A stretch of 64,000 bases of DNA from Paulinella micropora (taxonomy: Eukaryota > Cercozoa > Imbricatea > Euglyphida): NCBI GenBank assembly GCA_009731375.1, contig BJOX01000081.1, positions 746,842 through 810,841 of the forward strand, given 5' to 3'. Position numbers and translations under genes: made by a program. A model generated the notes under the pieces. That model saw only the letters and a program-made list of their open reading frames with translations, was not told where the DNA came from and did not search any database. How positions within the stretch are numbered: the stretch's first letter is position 1; each line of letters opens with the position of its first letter. Positions 15,960 through 28,112 of the stretch are shown one piece after another.

Positions 15960-16560
15960 CTTTTCGAACTCATAGATAGGATTCTGAATTTTGGACTACG
16001 CACTCTCTGGGAACAAGCTCTGTCACTGTTCAAGTTGTTGTGACTGTGTCTTGGTGAGGGTGTCAAGCTGCGCTTCTCGACGATCAGTACTCTGTGCTGG
16101 TCGTGTGAGATAGTGCTTTCAGTCGTCTTTGGAAAGGGAAACTGTAGGTTGTAAGGGGGGTCAGTTTTGGAGATCTATAGTGGGGGATTTTCTACTACAG
16201 TAGCGTCGGACTACATAGTAGGATCCACGGAGCAGCTTGAGTTTTTGGAACACTTTCAAGTGTCCCTTTGGCAAGTAAGTACAAGAACAGATCACAGGAT
16301 CAGGAGGTGTTCGAGTGGGTGAAGGCCGAAAACACAGTGACTTGGCTAAATGGGGGGCGGCCTCCTTTGCCATGACGGCTTATTCACCTAGCGAACCGTC
16401 TCTCACCCCTGCAGGTTAGGAGGATGGTGGCTAGGATGTTTGTGTCCATGCACCTCCATGAACTGCAGATGCCATGGTGGGTCATGCAAGGTTTGAGAGC
16501 TCGGATGAGGAATACTATCCGACGCCTATCCCTTCTGAACAGTTTATGCCGGCCCACCCG

Positions 16561-16707
16561 GTATATAATGGCAATAATTACCGTTCCGGTCTGTCGGTTA
16601 TCCTTGGTCTGGAGATTACGGAGTCCCTACTTTAGGTATTCCTCAGTCTTCATATCGTTAATAGAACAGTTATCTGCTATTAAATATCCTACTATCGTAA
16701 CAATCTG
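16561..16707 (+). repeat. Dispersed ~145-bp repeat, copy 1
   Basis: Starts TATAATGGCAATAATTACCG and ends CCTACTATCGTAACAA. A close direct copy lies at about 22035-22171. The two copies bracket the gypsy-type debris, so they may be solo-LTR remnants or an independent short element. Confidence 0.7.
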
Positions 16708-17900
16708 GAGTCGCTAATAAAATATTAAACGAGGTATTAAACGGGGTATGGAAATTTTGCGGTTTCTCGGTAATTTTCTGACAGAAAAGAGATATCGAGA
16801 GAAATGGTGAGTGGGAATTTTACTGATGCACTTCCTGGGGTTGTATGCTTTTCTTTGAGATGGTTTGGTTCTAGGAACATGCATGCAGGTAGGGGCAACG
16901 GTTTTCTTGAGCTGTTGGGCTACTCATGGGCTGATTTCTAGTGAGGCGAGGGTTGCTATGGAACAGAAATTTTGAGAGTTTGACAGCCTCAGCTCAAGGA
17001 AAGGAAAGGTGGGGTTTCATGGGGTGTGAGTGTCTGGCTTGGGTTTCTAGGTATGCGGGTATGTACGGGGGGCTATGAAGCATGGTTCTATAGGGGAAGT
17101 GTGTTGTTTTCAGCATGTTTGATGAAGAGGCGTGGGTTGCTGTGACACACGGCTTTGGGTTAGGGACACTCCCTTTCACAAAACATGGGGAACTATATGG
17201 GAAACAATTCAAACATGCAAAATTTACGTTTGCTTTTTTATTGGTCGATATTTTATGGTGTTTTTGGTGAGTTTTGGGTGCTGAACGCTCATGTGTCATG
17301 GGGACTTTGGTCGAAGGAGGGCGGAAACGGACACAGACAATGAAGGGCTTGGACTGGAAAGGACGTATTTGGAGGTGTGGGGGTTTGACGAAGAGAGAGC
17401 AACATAACTGAAGGCAATGGAAGGGATACTTGCAGAAATTTGGAGGGGGAAGGTTAGGGAACAAGCACGGTTTGGGGATGGACATGTTGGTAGGCCTTGG
17501 TTAGGGGGACCACGTTTCGGAACAAGGAAACAGGCAGGCAAATTTCTACTCAGGGGGGTAACAAAGGGGGATACGAGCTACATGGGGAACTAGAAGAAGA
17601 GGCGGAATTTTTGGCATAAGGCCCGGGACTTCCAGAGGGGATAAGATGCCGCCATCATGGCGCAAAAAGGAGACGACAAAAGAGGCGGGTACAGCGGAGA
17701 AAAGGCGACAAACCACGCCAACTCCAAAGGGAGAATTTTTGGGGCTCTTTGCGGGCTTTTTCCAAGAGATGAACTATTGACGATGTTGACCATATCATAC
17801 TCTTGCTGACAACATATATGGAAGGGAAGTACAGACACACGGGGAAGATGCGTAGAGGAACACGAGGAGAACTAGAAGGAGCTTGGGGATGGGGCAGATA
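16708..17900. other. GC-skewed region, no gene recognised
   Basis: The plus strand is G-rich and C-poor, which leaves Pro/Ser/Phe-rich open frames on the minus strand. They show no domain and are probably shadows of the base skew. By position this may be decayed upstream retroelement sequence. Confidence 0.35.

Positions 17901-17903
<3 letters not shown>

Positions 17904-17946
<43 letters not shown>
17904..17946 (+). repeat. Poly-G tract (43 nt)
   Basis: Uninterrupted G run. Similar G or C runs at 9666-9686, 21438-21460 and 53724-53764 each adjoin an N gap. This one has no gap, but its length should be treated as uncertain. Confidence 0.9.
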
Positions 17947-17949
<3 letters not shown>

Positions 17950-18025
17950 TGAAGGGGGTGTAAGGCTTGAGACAAGATTGGTGGAAAGGACTTGAGGAGT
18001 AGGTAGTATTCATGGGAGACAGGAG

Positions 18026-18870
18026 GTGGATCACGGGACCTTTTGTCCCTACTTTAGGTGCACTATGGAGGAAAAGAAATCTGACAAAGCAGAAAAAGGA
18101 GAGGAGGCGATGCGGTCGGAGGACGAAAAGGGGCAACAAAAATATAAACACGTGGAATTCAGAGAGGGGGATACGGTGCTATTATACTGCCCAAATGTAC
18201 CGGTGGGAGTTTCGACGAAGCTTTAAGAGAAGTGGCAGGGGCCATATCAGATCATGAAACAGACCGCGGCTTATAACTATAAGATACGACACCAGCAGAC
18301 GAACAAGGAACAAATAGTGCACGTTCGGAGGTTGGTGAAGTTCTCACCTTACTTGTTGGATTACGAAAATGAGAAAGAGGCTTTGAAGCGGACAGCGGAT
18401 CAGTTTGGCAACCCGAGGCCTTTGTTGACTCGGACTCAGCGGTTCGAGGAGATAGCAAGGTTGAAGGAACAAATGACGTGGGAGCAGGATCAGGAGGAAA
18501 AGAAAAGGCTACAAGAGGCTATTACGGAACTGGAGACGGGTTCGCATGAGACAGTGCCTCAGAGGCAAAAGAAAGAGGAGGCGAAACAGCGGGAAGAGAG
18601 CAAAAAGGAAGCACCCGGGGAGGCGAAAAGGAGGGAGATGGAGAGGAAAGGGAAAGGAGTGAACACATCGGTGGAAGAAGCGAAACGGGGTCCGGGGAGA
18701 TCGACAGAGCCTAAGGCACCGGAAGGACAGAGATCTTGAATGGAAGGGGTCAATGGGTTAGCAAACCGACAGAGGTGGATAAGATCAAATGGAAGACGGG
18801 CAAGTTCTATTTGATGAGACCGGCGGAGAAGGAGGTGAGCGACGATACAATGGACGACTTTTATGTCTAG
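18026..18870 (+). pseudogene. Ty3/gypsy-type retroelement integrase C-terminus (GPY/F module)
   Basis: The frame reads FREGDTVLLYCPNVPVGVS, then EKWQGPYQI, then VHVRRLVKF. This is the order found at the end of gypsy-type integrases: a basic GD-x-V-x-L strand, the W-x-GPY module and a VHV-x-RL strand. An in-frame TAA near 18224 interrupts it just before EKWQGPY. The downstream tail is charged (Glu/Lys/Arg-rich, about 18420-18735) and ends, after another frame change, near 18868-18870 in DDTMDDFYV. No reverse transcriptase, RNase H or catalytic integrase core was found upstream, so this is a 3' fragment or the rest is too decayed to read. Confidence 0.75.
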
Positions 18871-18899
18871 AGGATACTCAGTTTAGGGGGAACATCACG

Positions 18900-19290
18900 A
18901 CATAAGGCGGGGAGTGGGATCACCCCGGTGATGCAGTTTTGGAGAAGCAGCGATGAGATCGAAGAAGACAAGATGCGGCGGTTCGATCCAGTTTTTCTGG
19001 AGAAGGGGTGGTAAAAAGCGGGAAACGTGGGACGCGACCATCAAGTTGGATGACGAGGACCATGTCCCATATACCATTCAGACGAGGCCGCGGCTGGTAT
19101 TGAATGTGCCGTTTGACCTGACAGAAGAAAGGCGGATACCGCCACACATTTGGGATGAGATAGACGCGGCAGGGTTGCCTTTGGAAATTATCGGGGCCCC
19201 ACCAGCGGCGGTAGGGTCTAGAGGCAAAAAGTGGCCTACGACGGGTGGGCGCATGACCCGAGCAAGGGGACGGGCACAGTGACGAAAGGG
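18900..19290 (+). other. Possible retroelement 3' coding remnant
   Basis: An open frame from 18953 to 19282 (109 aa) continues directly after the gypsy-type integrase tail and contains PPHIWDEIDAAGLPLEIIG. No family is recognised. It may be the element's last ORF or read-through of its 3' end. Confidence 0.25.
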
Positions 19291-19394
19291 GGTGACGAAT
19301 GGACGACGAGAGAAAGATGATAAAGGACAGATGAAGAATGATGAAGGACGAGAGAGATGAAACGAGAAAAGAAGAAATGAAACGAACAAGATCA

Positions 19395-19680
19395 CAGGTA
19401 TATAATGGGGTGATGACGATATTACTGACATGCGGGTATATATTGGGGTGATGACGATATTACTGACATGCGGGTATATAATGGGGTGATGACGATATTA
19501 CTGACATACGGGTATATAATTGGGTGATAGCGGTATTACTGGCATACGGGTATATAATGCGGTGATAACGATATTACTGACATACGGGTATATGATGGGG
19601 TGATAACGATATTACTGACATACGGGTATATGATGGGGTGATAACGATATTACTGACATACGGGTAAATAACGGGGTGAC
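19395..19680 (+). repeat. ~37-bp minisatellite, about 8 units
   Basis: Head-to-tail copies of a unit containing GGGTATATAATGGGGTGATG, then ACGATATTACTGACAT. Units diverge by a few bases (TGATAAC, TATATGAT). It lies just after the retroelement fragment. Confidence 0.9.
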
Positions 19681-19689
19681 GAGGGTACT

Positions 19690-20700
19690 AATGATGCGCG
19701 GGATTGGAAATGACTGACGAAAAGAGAGAGGGAGTGGTATATCCTTACCTTCATAGGTACAGCGGCGGGCTGATGACCCGAACATCAAACCTGCGAGGTA
19801 CACATCGCGGACATAAGGGATATATATACATAAGAAAACTATCAAACTATACGGGACTATGGGTTCTATGACCAATTATAATATTATGTGACTTTACGGG
19901 TTCACGCGGAGTACCCGGTAATAGTATAACAAACTGACAAATTATGGAACTATACGGGCTTACGGGATATAGCGGACTATTGCCCTATCGGACTTTGCGG
20001 ATATATCGGAAACAAAACGACATACATGTCTTATGCCTTATAGGCTCATTGAGGAAACTGCGGAGCGGGGCGGCGCAAGACTTTATATTTTTCCGCTCTC
20101 TGACGAGCGACGACATCGGGCCTTTTATACTTTTAACATATATTTGCGGAGAAGGGGTATACGGGCCAAGACTGGGGCTAATACAGACTGACTAATTCAG
20201 TTTAGATAGAGAGTGGGGGGAGGAAGGCAGGGGATAACAAATAGGGATAGTGAATAGGATGGATAGAATAGAAAGAGGGCAGACGGAATAGTACGGAGTG
20301 GGGATAGAATAGTGAAAGGGGAGGGCGCGAGACAGCGATGAGAAAGAAGAAGAGAAAGATGACGATGATGATGATGATGGGGAAGCGGTAACTATGACAC
20401 TCGGATGAAAGGGGGGCACCAGAGCGGGAGCGGAACTATGGGGGGTAAGATGGGGATTGAAGAGGAACATGGATCTTTTGGGGGGGAGAAGGGATGGATA
20501 GACAGATAGATAAGGGGTAAATATCATTCGTGTCATCGGCTCTCAGGTTCGTTTTAAGCATGGCGTTTCAGAGCTGGGGGGGGCCTTGGTGGGGGTAGCA
20601 AAGGTCCGGGGGAGCCTTTCCTTGCCTACGTTACCTCTGGGCTGGACGTCCGGGACTACAGCGCACCGAGAGGGCACTACGAGGCTATTAAAAGCCAGAA
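19690..20700. other. Intergenic, no gene recognised
   Basis: Purine-skewed sequence with short tandem-like TACGGG/TATA motifs (about 19900-20000). No convincing coding frame. Confidence 0.35.
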
Positions 20701-20716
20701 GTATAAATACGGGTAT

Positions 20717-21025
20717 GTCAATGGATTCGGCTTGAGCGCGTCGGGGGCGGCTTCAGCGCATTGGATTCGGCTTGAGTACGGTGCGTCGGGGGCGGCTTCA
20801 GCCCATTGGATTCGGCTTGAGCGCGTCGGGGGCGGCTTTAGCGCATTGGATTCGGCTTGAGCGCGTCGGGCGGCTTCAGCGCATTGGATTCGGCTTGAGC
20901 CCGTCGGGGGCGGCTTCAGCGCATTGCATTCGGCTTGAGTGCGTCGGGGGTGGCTTCAGCGCATCGGACTCGGCTTGAGCGCGTCGGAGGCGGCTTCAGG
21001 GCATCGGGATCGGCGTCAACGCAGG
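20717..21025 (+). repeat. ~40-bp GC-rich minisatellite, 7-8 units
   Basis: Unit reads approximately GGATTCGGCTTGAGCGCGTC, then GGGGGCGGCTTCAGCGCATT. Units vary between 37 and 46 bp. The open frame across it is repeat-derived. Confidence 0.92.
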
Positions 21026-21437
21026 AGGATCGATTGAGAAGCGGCACAGCATGGCGAGCACCGGATCAACGGGATCAGCGGAATCCCGGATACCAGGGAG
21101 AGAAGACTCGCACAGGATAGTATAGACCGACACTAGGTCGGGTGGACGATGAGTGACTAGGGGCCGGATACAGGGCGATTGGGGGAAAGGGGCGAGTACT
21201 TTATGCAAGCGACGGGGGATAACGCTTTCGAGCAAGAGGTGGCGGATACCTGATTTTTCAGGCGGGGGGTGGTGTCGAATCGAAGTATCATCGAATGACC
21301 CAACTTGAAATTTTGCTTAAGTCATTAATACAAGTACTGCAACGACCGTCACTCAGGTTCGTATTTGCATTCTATCCCAAGGTCGGTCGGTGGGGGCGTA
21401 AGTTCTACTCCTCGCGCGCATACAGGTGGGCGCGCTC

Positions 21438-21470
21438 GGGGGGGGGGGGGGGGGGGGGGGNNNNNNNNNN
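21438..21470. other. Poly-G run abutting 10-N gap
   Basis: 23 G followed by exactly ten N (21461-21470). The pattern is repeated at 53724-53774 and probably marks a contig end that stopped in a homopolymer. Confidence 0.9.
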
Positions 21471-22034
21471 TGACCGTGCTCACCCCTTTGCCAAAGGTTA
21501 AGTAAGTGCAAGTTTAAGTTTGAGTTTGAGGGTAAGGGTAAGGTAAGGGTAAAGGGTTTTGGTGTGTGCTTAGTTGCCAAGGTTTGTGCGGTATGCTCAC
21601 GGCGAAGGTTGTGAGACGGAAGTCGTGTTGCAAGACTAGTTTAGGTTGGTTTGGTTGTGTGGTTACGGATGTGGTTGCGTCACAAGTTAAAATGGAAGCG
21701 TTGGTAGTACGGTCAAAGTGCGAAAATTACGAGTTGATATGGGTAAAAAGGGAAATTGTTTTTGTAAAAAGGGAAATTTTCCAGTGCAACTTAGGCGATA
21801 AATTACTGGTAGGGTGGAAATAAGTTTGACTGATTCCATTTTGTTTAGTAAATTACTAGTTCCTCAGTGATTTTATATTTATTTATTAACAGGGGTTTAC
21901 CAGACCACGAGTGACCGTGCTCATCCCTTTGTCGTTAGTACAAGTAAGTGTAGAGTTTCCTTCGAGTAAGGTAAGGGTAAGGTAAGAGGCAAGGTAGGTT
22001 TGTTTTTTAGTGCGTGTGAGCTGTGCTCACTTTA
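21471..22034 (+). repeat. Degenerate copies of the retroelement terminal repeat
   Basis: From 21471 (TGACCGTGCTCACCCCTTTG) the sequence follows the 22512/50742 terminal repeat with many differences. At about 21887 a second copy begins (AACAGGGGTTTACCAGACCA) and runs about 147 bp. It is cut after GAGCTGTGCTCACTT, where the dispersed 145-bp repeat starts. Both carry GGTAAGGGTAAGGTAAG-type tracts. Confidence 0.75.
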
Positions 22035-22171
22035 TAATGGCAATACTTACCGTTCCGGTCTGTCGGTTATCCTTGGTCTGGAGATTACGGAGTCACTATT
22101 TTAGATGTTCCTCAGTCTTCATATCGTTAGAGCAGTTATCTGCTATTAAATATCCTACTATCGTAACAAGT
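22035..22171 (+). repeat. Dispersed ~145-bp repeat, copy 2
   Basis: Near-identical to 16561-16707, with one or two small indels. It interrupts a truncated terminal-repeat copy. Confidence 0.7.
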
Positions 22172-22172
22172 T

Positions 22173-22496
22173 TGATGTCCCATTCCTCATGACGGATGTG
22201 GAATCGAAGGACTGTCACAACTGGTCTAAGGAATTTTATGGGAGTGTGAGGACAGACACTGCGAAGGATGAAACCTTTGACATGACCATGAATGATGGTG
22301 GCTGCTTTCTTCAAAGACGAGGTTTGGCTCATGGTGGCCAATGCGTTTCTCAAGGCGGTTAAGAATTGGGCCGACTCGATGATGCCGCTAAGGACTCGGA
22401 GAAGATGAAGGAGGCAAAATGGATGAAGGATACCATGGTGTGGGTTAAAAAGACAACTGATTCCTTAGCCCTGATCCATGCACTATGGCGACACTG
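22173..22496 (+). pseudogene. Decayed coding remnant, possibly gag-like
   Basis: The plus strand shows protein-like segments that switch frame: FDVPFLMTDVESKDCHNWS, then VWLMVANAFLKAVKNWADS in another frame, then KWMKDTMVWVKKTTDSLAL back in the first, ending at a stop near 22496. The Trp/Lys-rich helical character would suit a retroelement structural protein, but no motif settles it. Confidence 0.3.
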
Positions 22497-22511
22497 AACC
22501 CTAAAAATATT

Positions 22512-22968
22512 ACTTTCAAGAATAGTTATTTATGAATAGGGGTTTACCAGACCACGCGTGACCGTGCTCACCCCTTTGCTTAGTACAATTGAGTGTAGAG
22601 TTTCGTTCGAGTAAGGTAAGGGTAAGGTAAGGGGCAAGGTAGGTTTGTTTTGTTTGTTAGTGCGTGTAAGCTGTGCTCACTTTGGAGGTTCTTGTTAGTA
22701 AGATTGTGGTGCGGAATTGGTTGTAGTTGCGTGGTAACGGATGTGGTTCTGTTAGAGTGGAACATTAAGTAGCACGGCCTAGTGAGAGAAAAATTACAAA
22801 TTGATATGGGTGAAAGGGAGTAAAAAGGTAAAATTGCCCAGTGCACCTGGGATGGGAAATTACTGGTAAAATTTGGAAAAGGTTCTGGTTAGCGGCTAGT
22901 TTTATGCATTAAGTTCAACAGTAAAAACGCATTAGTGAATTTTTCTAGTTCCTTAATAAATTTATTAG
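22512..22968 (-). repeat. Terminal direct repeat (PLTR-like) of retroelement, left copy
   Basis: About 457 bp, starting ACTTTCAAGAATAGTTATTT. It matches 50742-51202 in the same orientation along its whole length with few differences, and so bounds the retroelement even though a 20.7-kb virus has since been inserted between the copies. It contains a telomere-like GGTAAGGTAAGGGTAAGGTA tract. The ends are not TG...CA, unlike an LTR. Confidence 0.75.
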
Positions 22969-23104
22969 TTACCCCGGTTAGTTATACCGGGAGCCTGCAA
23001 GGCATGAAGGAGTTAGAATATATGGTAAGGATACGTATTGGGGAGGTCGGGAATTATGAGTTCGGTATACTGTGTGAGGTTAAATATAGGTAGTAGTGAC
23101 TATG

Positions 23105-24578
23105 TTATTCTGGTTCCCATGAGTCGGTAGCTTGTGGGAAGGTCTTTCTCAAGAACTGCCACTGTTCGGCATATGTCAGCGTACTGCGCAGATCCTCCGG
23201 GAGGTGGGCAAAGGTCCGAATCACGATGGCGAGGTCACTCCATTCTTCGGGGCAGAGACAGTAGACACGATCAAATGCAGCTTTCCATATGGAGCATGGA
23301 TAGGGGATCTCCACCATGAGTTGTAGCGTAGCTGATAGGAGAAGGTTTTCTGAGTTAGTTTGGCGTGCAAAGTTTGCAAGCATTCCCACGAGAGTTGCAT
23401 GAAGTATAGTACGATCGATATAGGGAGAGTATGGGAGGCGCGGCCATAGGTTGAGAGTTGAGAGACATCATATCTTTCCAGTTTTTGAAGAGTGATCGGA
23501 TGTTGAATCCAAGGGATGGGTTTCGTTGTAGTTGTATTGCTGTTCCAGTAAAGTCTACTTCGTAGGCATCGTTCACCGGTTCAAGTATGTTTCTTCTAGC
23601 TCGAGGCCGCCTGTATAGGCATGAGGATTCCGTTGTGGTACCGGAGTCACGTATTGCTTGAAGAATTTTCTGGGCTTCTTTCCTTTCCAGTTCGTCATCC
23701 CAGTTTGCCAGCATAAGTAAGAGGAGGTCGTCAATCTGACGTATGCCATAGATGCGTTTTTTGAATAATGGTGTGAGTAACGTACGGATCAAGACTGCTT
23801 CATCGCACATGCATTTCATTTGCCCAAGGGGCGGATAGATATCCGCCGATCGGGCATCCATCCTTTTGAACGAAGACAGCATCACCAAGAGTAAAGTGGG
23901 AGTGAGTAAAGTCTAGTGATACGATATTGATTATATCGTTGAATGTGAAGGCGATGTAGTCCTGTGGAGCATAGCTGCGATTGCATCCAATGTCGTATTT
24001 ACCATTTTGTTTGAGGGTCTTGGAGATATATACAACCGGTTTCCAGTTTCTCGATTTTGGCGGTTGGAAGGTGATATGGGCAAGGGCAAAACGCAAGGAT
24101 TGCATGGTGCTGGACTTGGCTAGCCACGTGAACATTTGTTCACATCAAACTGGAAAACTTTTATCGTACGTTTGGAGTTTATATTGTTGTCGTCGTTAGA
24201 GAAGGTATTGTAAGCGCGATTTAAGTGAGAGCGTATCTCATCAAGTCTGTTGAGATCGAAGGTGCGTACGCGATGGGAGAGCTCAATGATAAGGAAGCTA
24301 AGGATTTTTCCCACTCTCCTTAGGATCGAGCGCCATGGTGATCGGGCTTGATTGCAAATCAGTCTAGTTTTGTTGGGGGGATCTTTGTTCTTAGGTAATA
24401 GAGTAGTTGAGTGGATTGCAGCTTTGCGGGTGCGAAGAGAGCCAAATCGTTGGAGGTTATGCTTCTCAAAGTCTGTCCGGTAGGCTTGTAGTAGTTCTTT
24501 TCGATCTGCATCAACGTAGAGGAACGAGGGTGCTTTGATTACTTCCTTTGTATGCGTTCCCAGTTTAGGACTGGGCAT
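23105..24578 (-). pseudogene. Reverse transcriptase domain of Penelope-like element
   Basis: The N-terminal finger has LPKNKDPPNKTRLICNQ. Palm motif A is FQFDVNK with MFTWL following. A motif of the G-x-P-x-G-x-x-x-S-x-x-x-A-N-E type appears as QKDGCPIGGYLSAPWANE. The catalytic YxDD equivalent is IRQIDDLLLL, with both aspartates kept but Gln-Ile in place of Tyr-x. A C-terminal extension of about 200 residues follows, ending near 23105 in DSWEPE. Successive segments lie in different frames with changes near 24130, 23815 and 23370, so this copy cannot be read through as given. The domain is surely an RT. The Penelope-like assignment rests mainly on the neighbouring GIY-YIG domain. Confidence 0.7.
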
Positions 24579-24599
24579 TCAACTCAAAGTTGATTGTTG

Positions 24600-25450
24600 T
24601 TTTTATCGAGGGCTTGGACTACCATTCGGGAGAGGCGTATTCGTGCTTGCTGGATGTCTTTCTCCGTGACTGAGTGCGGAGGCGAGTTAGGGCAGGTTTC
24701 GCTCAGAGCTTTGTATTTGTCGATGAGGCGACCAAGTCGATATTTGTCGGTGCGGCAAAAAGAAGGTTTATCCAGGTTTTGGCAAAAAGAAGGTTTATCC
24801 AGGTTTTGCAGTCTAGTTCCGTTGAAGTCGCTGCGTTACGCTTGTTGTCGGTAAAAGAGGCATGTGATGTCCAGATGCTTTTATTCCAACTTCGGCATGT
24901 ACAGACGGGCTTGTTCATCGTATGTGGTTGGAGTTTAAAGTGTGCAAGGTGTCTCGGGGCATTGATGAGGCTTGAGGCGATCAAGGCAGGTTTCTTGTAG
25001 CTGACTTTGCATAGGGAGAGAAGGGTTTTTCTCATGTTATTGTCGGAGAGGAAGATGCGCAGAATAAATACTTGTAGGGTGCGGAGATTTCTCCTGTTTA
25101 CGCACATCCTATCGTTCGTCTCCATGGTGTAGGTTTTGCTGGACAGGATCAGTGGGTGTTTTCTCCGGAAGTGATGCGACAATACGTTACATGCATAGAG
25201 TTTCGTTCGGTGGTTCTCAATGTTATTCGCTTGTTGCCATATACGTAATGCTTGGTATGCGGTTGCTCCGCGTAAGTGTTTGATCCAACGGTAAGGGTGG
25301 TACGCTATAAGTTCAATGTGCAGTTCTTCGGTTAATTCGAGGATTGCTCCCGAGTTCGATAGGCGTAGTAAGCAGTGGACTTCAGGTTTTATCAGATGGC
25401 ATCGTGCTGCTGTCGAGCGTAGTAATATGTATGGTTGCCTTGTTGAATCA
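24600..25450 (-). pseudogene. Linker between nuclease and RT, Cys-containing
   Basis: The minus-strand frame 24703-25182 (159 aa) includes PVCTCRSWNKSIW and a 27-bp in-frame tandem duplication encoding KTWINLLFA twice (about 24757-24810). In Penelope-like elements this interval holds zinc-finger or linker sequence. No specific domain is recognised here. Confidence 0.4.
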
Positions 25451-25455
25451 TTGTT

Positions 25456-26263
25456 TCAGATCCTTCGTAGATTTCCGTGGTTCCATGGAAACGTGAGATG
25501 TAGTCCCAGTCGTTTAGACCATGCCCATGGCCATGTTTCGGAGTTGAAAGATAGTATTAGGGTCAAGGTCGTCAAAAATGGCAGAGATGGAGTGGCGTAT
25601 GAGCGGGGGTCCTTGACTAGGTGTGGCTTCCCAAAAAGTAAGGTTGTTGGTATGTCGTTGAGCGTTGGCAAGACTTCTGCATTGCATCGAGCATACGGTT
25701 GGGTGATCGTAGTCGCATACTTCATGTGGGAATACAGGTCGATGGCGAGAGAAGGGTCTTTGGATTCGCTGGTTTGGAATGTTGCTGAGGAATAAGCTCT
25801 ACGTTTCATGTTGAGGGCCGGCTTTAGCCAAGCGATGAATTTCGATTCCATACTTTGTCGGTTGGTTCGGGCTGAGTCTTGTTCCATCTTTGTTCCTGAA
25901 CGCGGGAGGTCCCATTAGGAGGGGTATGGACAAGAAGCGGTGCATTCCCAATCGGTTGCCCACGGATAGGAGACGGGTTAGTCCTGGTTGGTGTTTGTTC
26001 GAGGTATTGAAGTTTCGCATTCCTCTGAGTTCTGACTTCATTCTCTTTTCCCATTGGAAGGACTCACCTATGTAGCTATGTACTGTGCCCGGAGCGATGA
26101 TGCCGTAGATAGTCTGCATCCTTCCAGGATCCGGTATAGTAAACGGAAAGGCTGCTCTGTTATGGCGTTGTAGTAGGTAGAGCATGGGTTTGAAGCGGCG
26201 GAGGGCAGGGTCAGTTTTGTTGAAGGTAAGAGCTGCGACTAGTATGTAATAGGTTGTTTTCAT
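25456..26263 (-). pseudogene. GIY-YIG endonuclease domain
   Basis: The 5' part has IYGIIAPG and, nine residues further, SYIGESFQWEKR, the paired GIY and YIG strands followed by the conserved Arg. The 3' part, reached by a frame change near 25830-25885, has ESKFIAWLKPALN, which fits the catalytic Glu and terminal LN of the family. This nuclease would nick target DNA to prime reverse transcription. It lies upstream (5') of the RT on the same strand, which defines the permuted domain order. The frame change and the following untyped stretch (to 25456) leave this copy broken. Confidence 0.6.
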
Positions 26264-26377
26264 AAGGGGTGTGTATGCAGACCAACGGATTCTCCTTGAC
26301 TTGATGAGGGCTAACTTTGCGTTGAGTAGCTGTGTGCTGAGTAGTCGGAAGAGTCTTCTAGCGATGGCGAAGTTAGT

Positions 26378-28112
26378 TTATATAGTTGTGGAGTGCCGCT
26401 GAGCCTCAGTAAGGGTCCATTCCGTTAATATTGTTAGGTAGCGTATTCTATTTTTAAATTTACGGAGAGTGTGTAGTGACGCTTCCATCCAGCGAAAGCA
26501 CCTAGTTCGTCTTCTTTGCATTCTCCTCTTTTCTTGTACGTTTTCGGCCGGATGTGCGTGTACTCGTTGGAGACAGGGCAGAGAGGGCTGGGCTAGCTGG
26601 TTTTGCAGGGGTGGACTCCTTAGGGGCTGTCTTGGGTTGTTCAGTTGTTTGTTCCGGGTCGCTCTTGCTTGTCTGTTCTGCTGCTTCAGCTTTGCAATCC
26701 TCCGTCTTCTTTTCAGTGTCTTGTGGGGGTAGATGCTTCGGGTCGGTTCCTTCCTTTGTTTGTTGGGCAGACTTGTCCGGTGTGCCAATAGAAGGTGCCG
26801 GTGTTGGTGGTATCTCATCCTTGCTGGAGTCTCCCGCAGCATGTTTGGATGGGGCTTGATTGTTGGGTTGGTTCGTCTTGTTCGCAGGCTCCAGTGATTG
26901 CGCTGATGCTGCTGCTGCTTGCTGTCGCCGGTTGCTGTCAGAGATGGGTTGGGACAAGGGGGTGCGTCACGGATAGCACTGCTCACTACAGACGAAACAG
27001 GCGTTGTAGTGGATCCTTCGGGAGTGGGGTTGCTAGTGTTGATATCTAGGATATTATTGTTTTCTGCAGTACCTTGTTGCGTTGTTGCTATTGTTGCTGC
27101 TCCTCGAGCGAGTTTCAGAAGTTCTTCGATTGCTGGTATATTCGATATAAGTGTCAGCAGTGTTTGCTGGTTATCTTCAAATTGAAGTTTAGGTAGTTGG
27201 TCCGCTTGAGTGACTTTTGTATGGGTCTGGGTAGTCAACGATGATGACGATGATGATGACGACGAGGATGCCGAGCTCGTTGTGTTTGGGGTTGAGGAAG
27301 CTGCATTGACTTGTCGTCGGGCTATAGTTCAAGGTATTGGTAAGTTAGAGAAGTTAATAGGATTGGGTAGTGACCTCGCTTGAATTTTGGCTTGCTTGCG
27401 TGAGAGGCGGAGATGTTCGGGTCGAGGGTCATGGCCTAGAGCAAGGAACAGTTGTGCATCATCTGCTCTAATATCAGGTTCATCGTCATCGGCAGAGTCA
27501 CCAGAGGTATAGTAAGCTGAGATCTTAGTGAGGGGCAAGGTTTTTCGTGGGAAAAGTAAGTCATGGGAATTGCGAAAACGTACATAAGAGACCGCTGTGT
27601 CATCGTCTTCCTTATATATCTTCTTCTTCCTGTATATGCCATGCTTCTTTAGATGATGCTATAGTTTCATTCGTTGGTAGGACGGGTATCTGCGATGGCG
27701 GCGGCGATGGTGATCCAGAGCGCGAGCTATAGTGCAAAGGCAAGGGGGAGATGTTTGTTACAATTTTGCAAGTAGGGTAAGTTATGGCAGAATTAGTAGT
27801 TGTCAAAATTTGATTGTTTTTTATTGTCAATCTCGATGAGCTGCTTGTCTGAGAGTCACTTTCCAGAGACTCGTTGTCCTTCGCCTTTTCTGATTTCCGG
27901 TTGTCTGAGGCAGTGGGCGCGTTTCCAGATATGGGTTGTGTTGCGGTGGCCTCGTCATTTGTCTCCTTCTTGCTCTTCTTGGTTGGCTTTGCCTCATTCG
28001 AAATGGTAGTTCGATCTTTGCGTCTTACGATGGTTGGTGCAGGTTTTCGTGTTAGTGCTGAGGATGCTGTCGGTTGGTCCGTTGTCGTAGACGGATGTGG
28101 TGTGCGATGCAT
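26378..28112 (-). pseudogene. Low-complexity ORF of the retroelement
   Basis: Overlapping minus-strand frames (26378-27238, 26502-26957, 27329-27538, 27612-28112) are rich in Pro, Thr, Ser, Lys and Gln. One more structured piece contains DDAQLFLALGHDPRPEHLRL. No domain is recognised. Composition and position fit the 5' ORF or unstructured N-terminal region of the retroelement. Confidence 0.4.

Noticed and set aside
16994-18151. Pro/Ser-rich minus-strand proteins
   Set aside because: They arise from the strong G skew of the plus strand, including a 43-nt poly-G, and lack domains.
19765-19800. CTGATGA motif as possible hammerhead ribozyme of a Penelope-like element
   Set aside because: The required GAAA box and closing stems could not be found at sensible spacing, and it is outside the terminal repeats.
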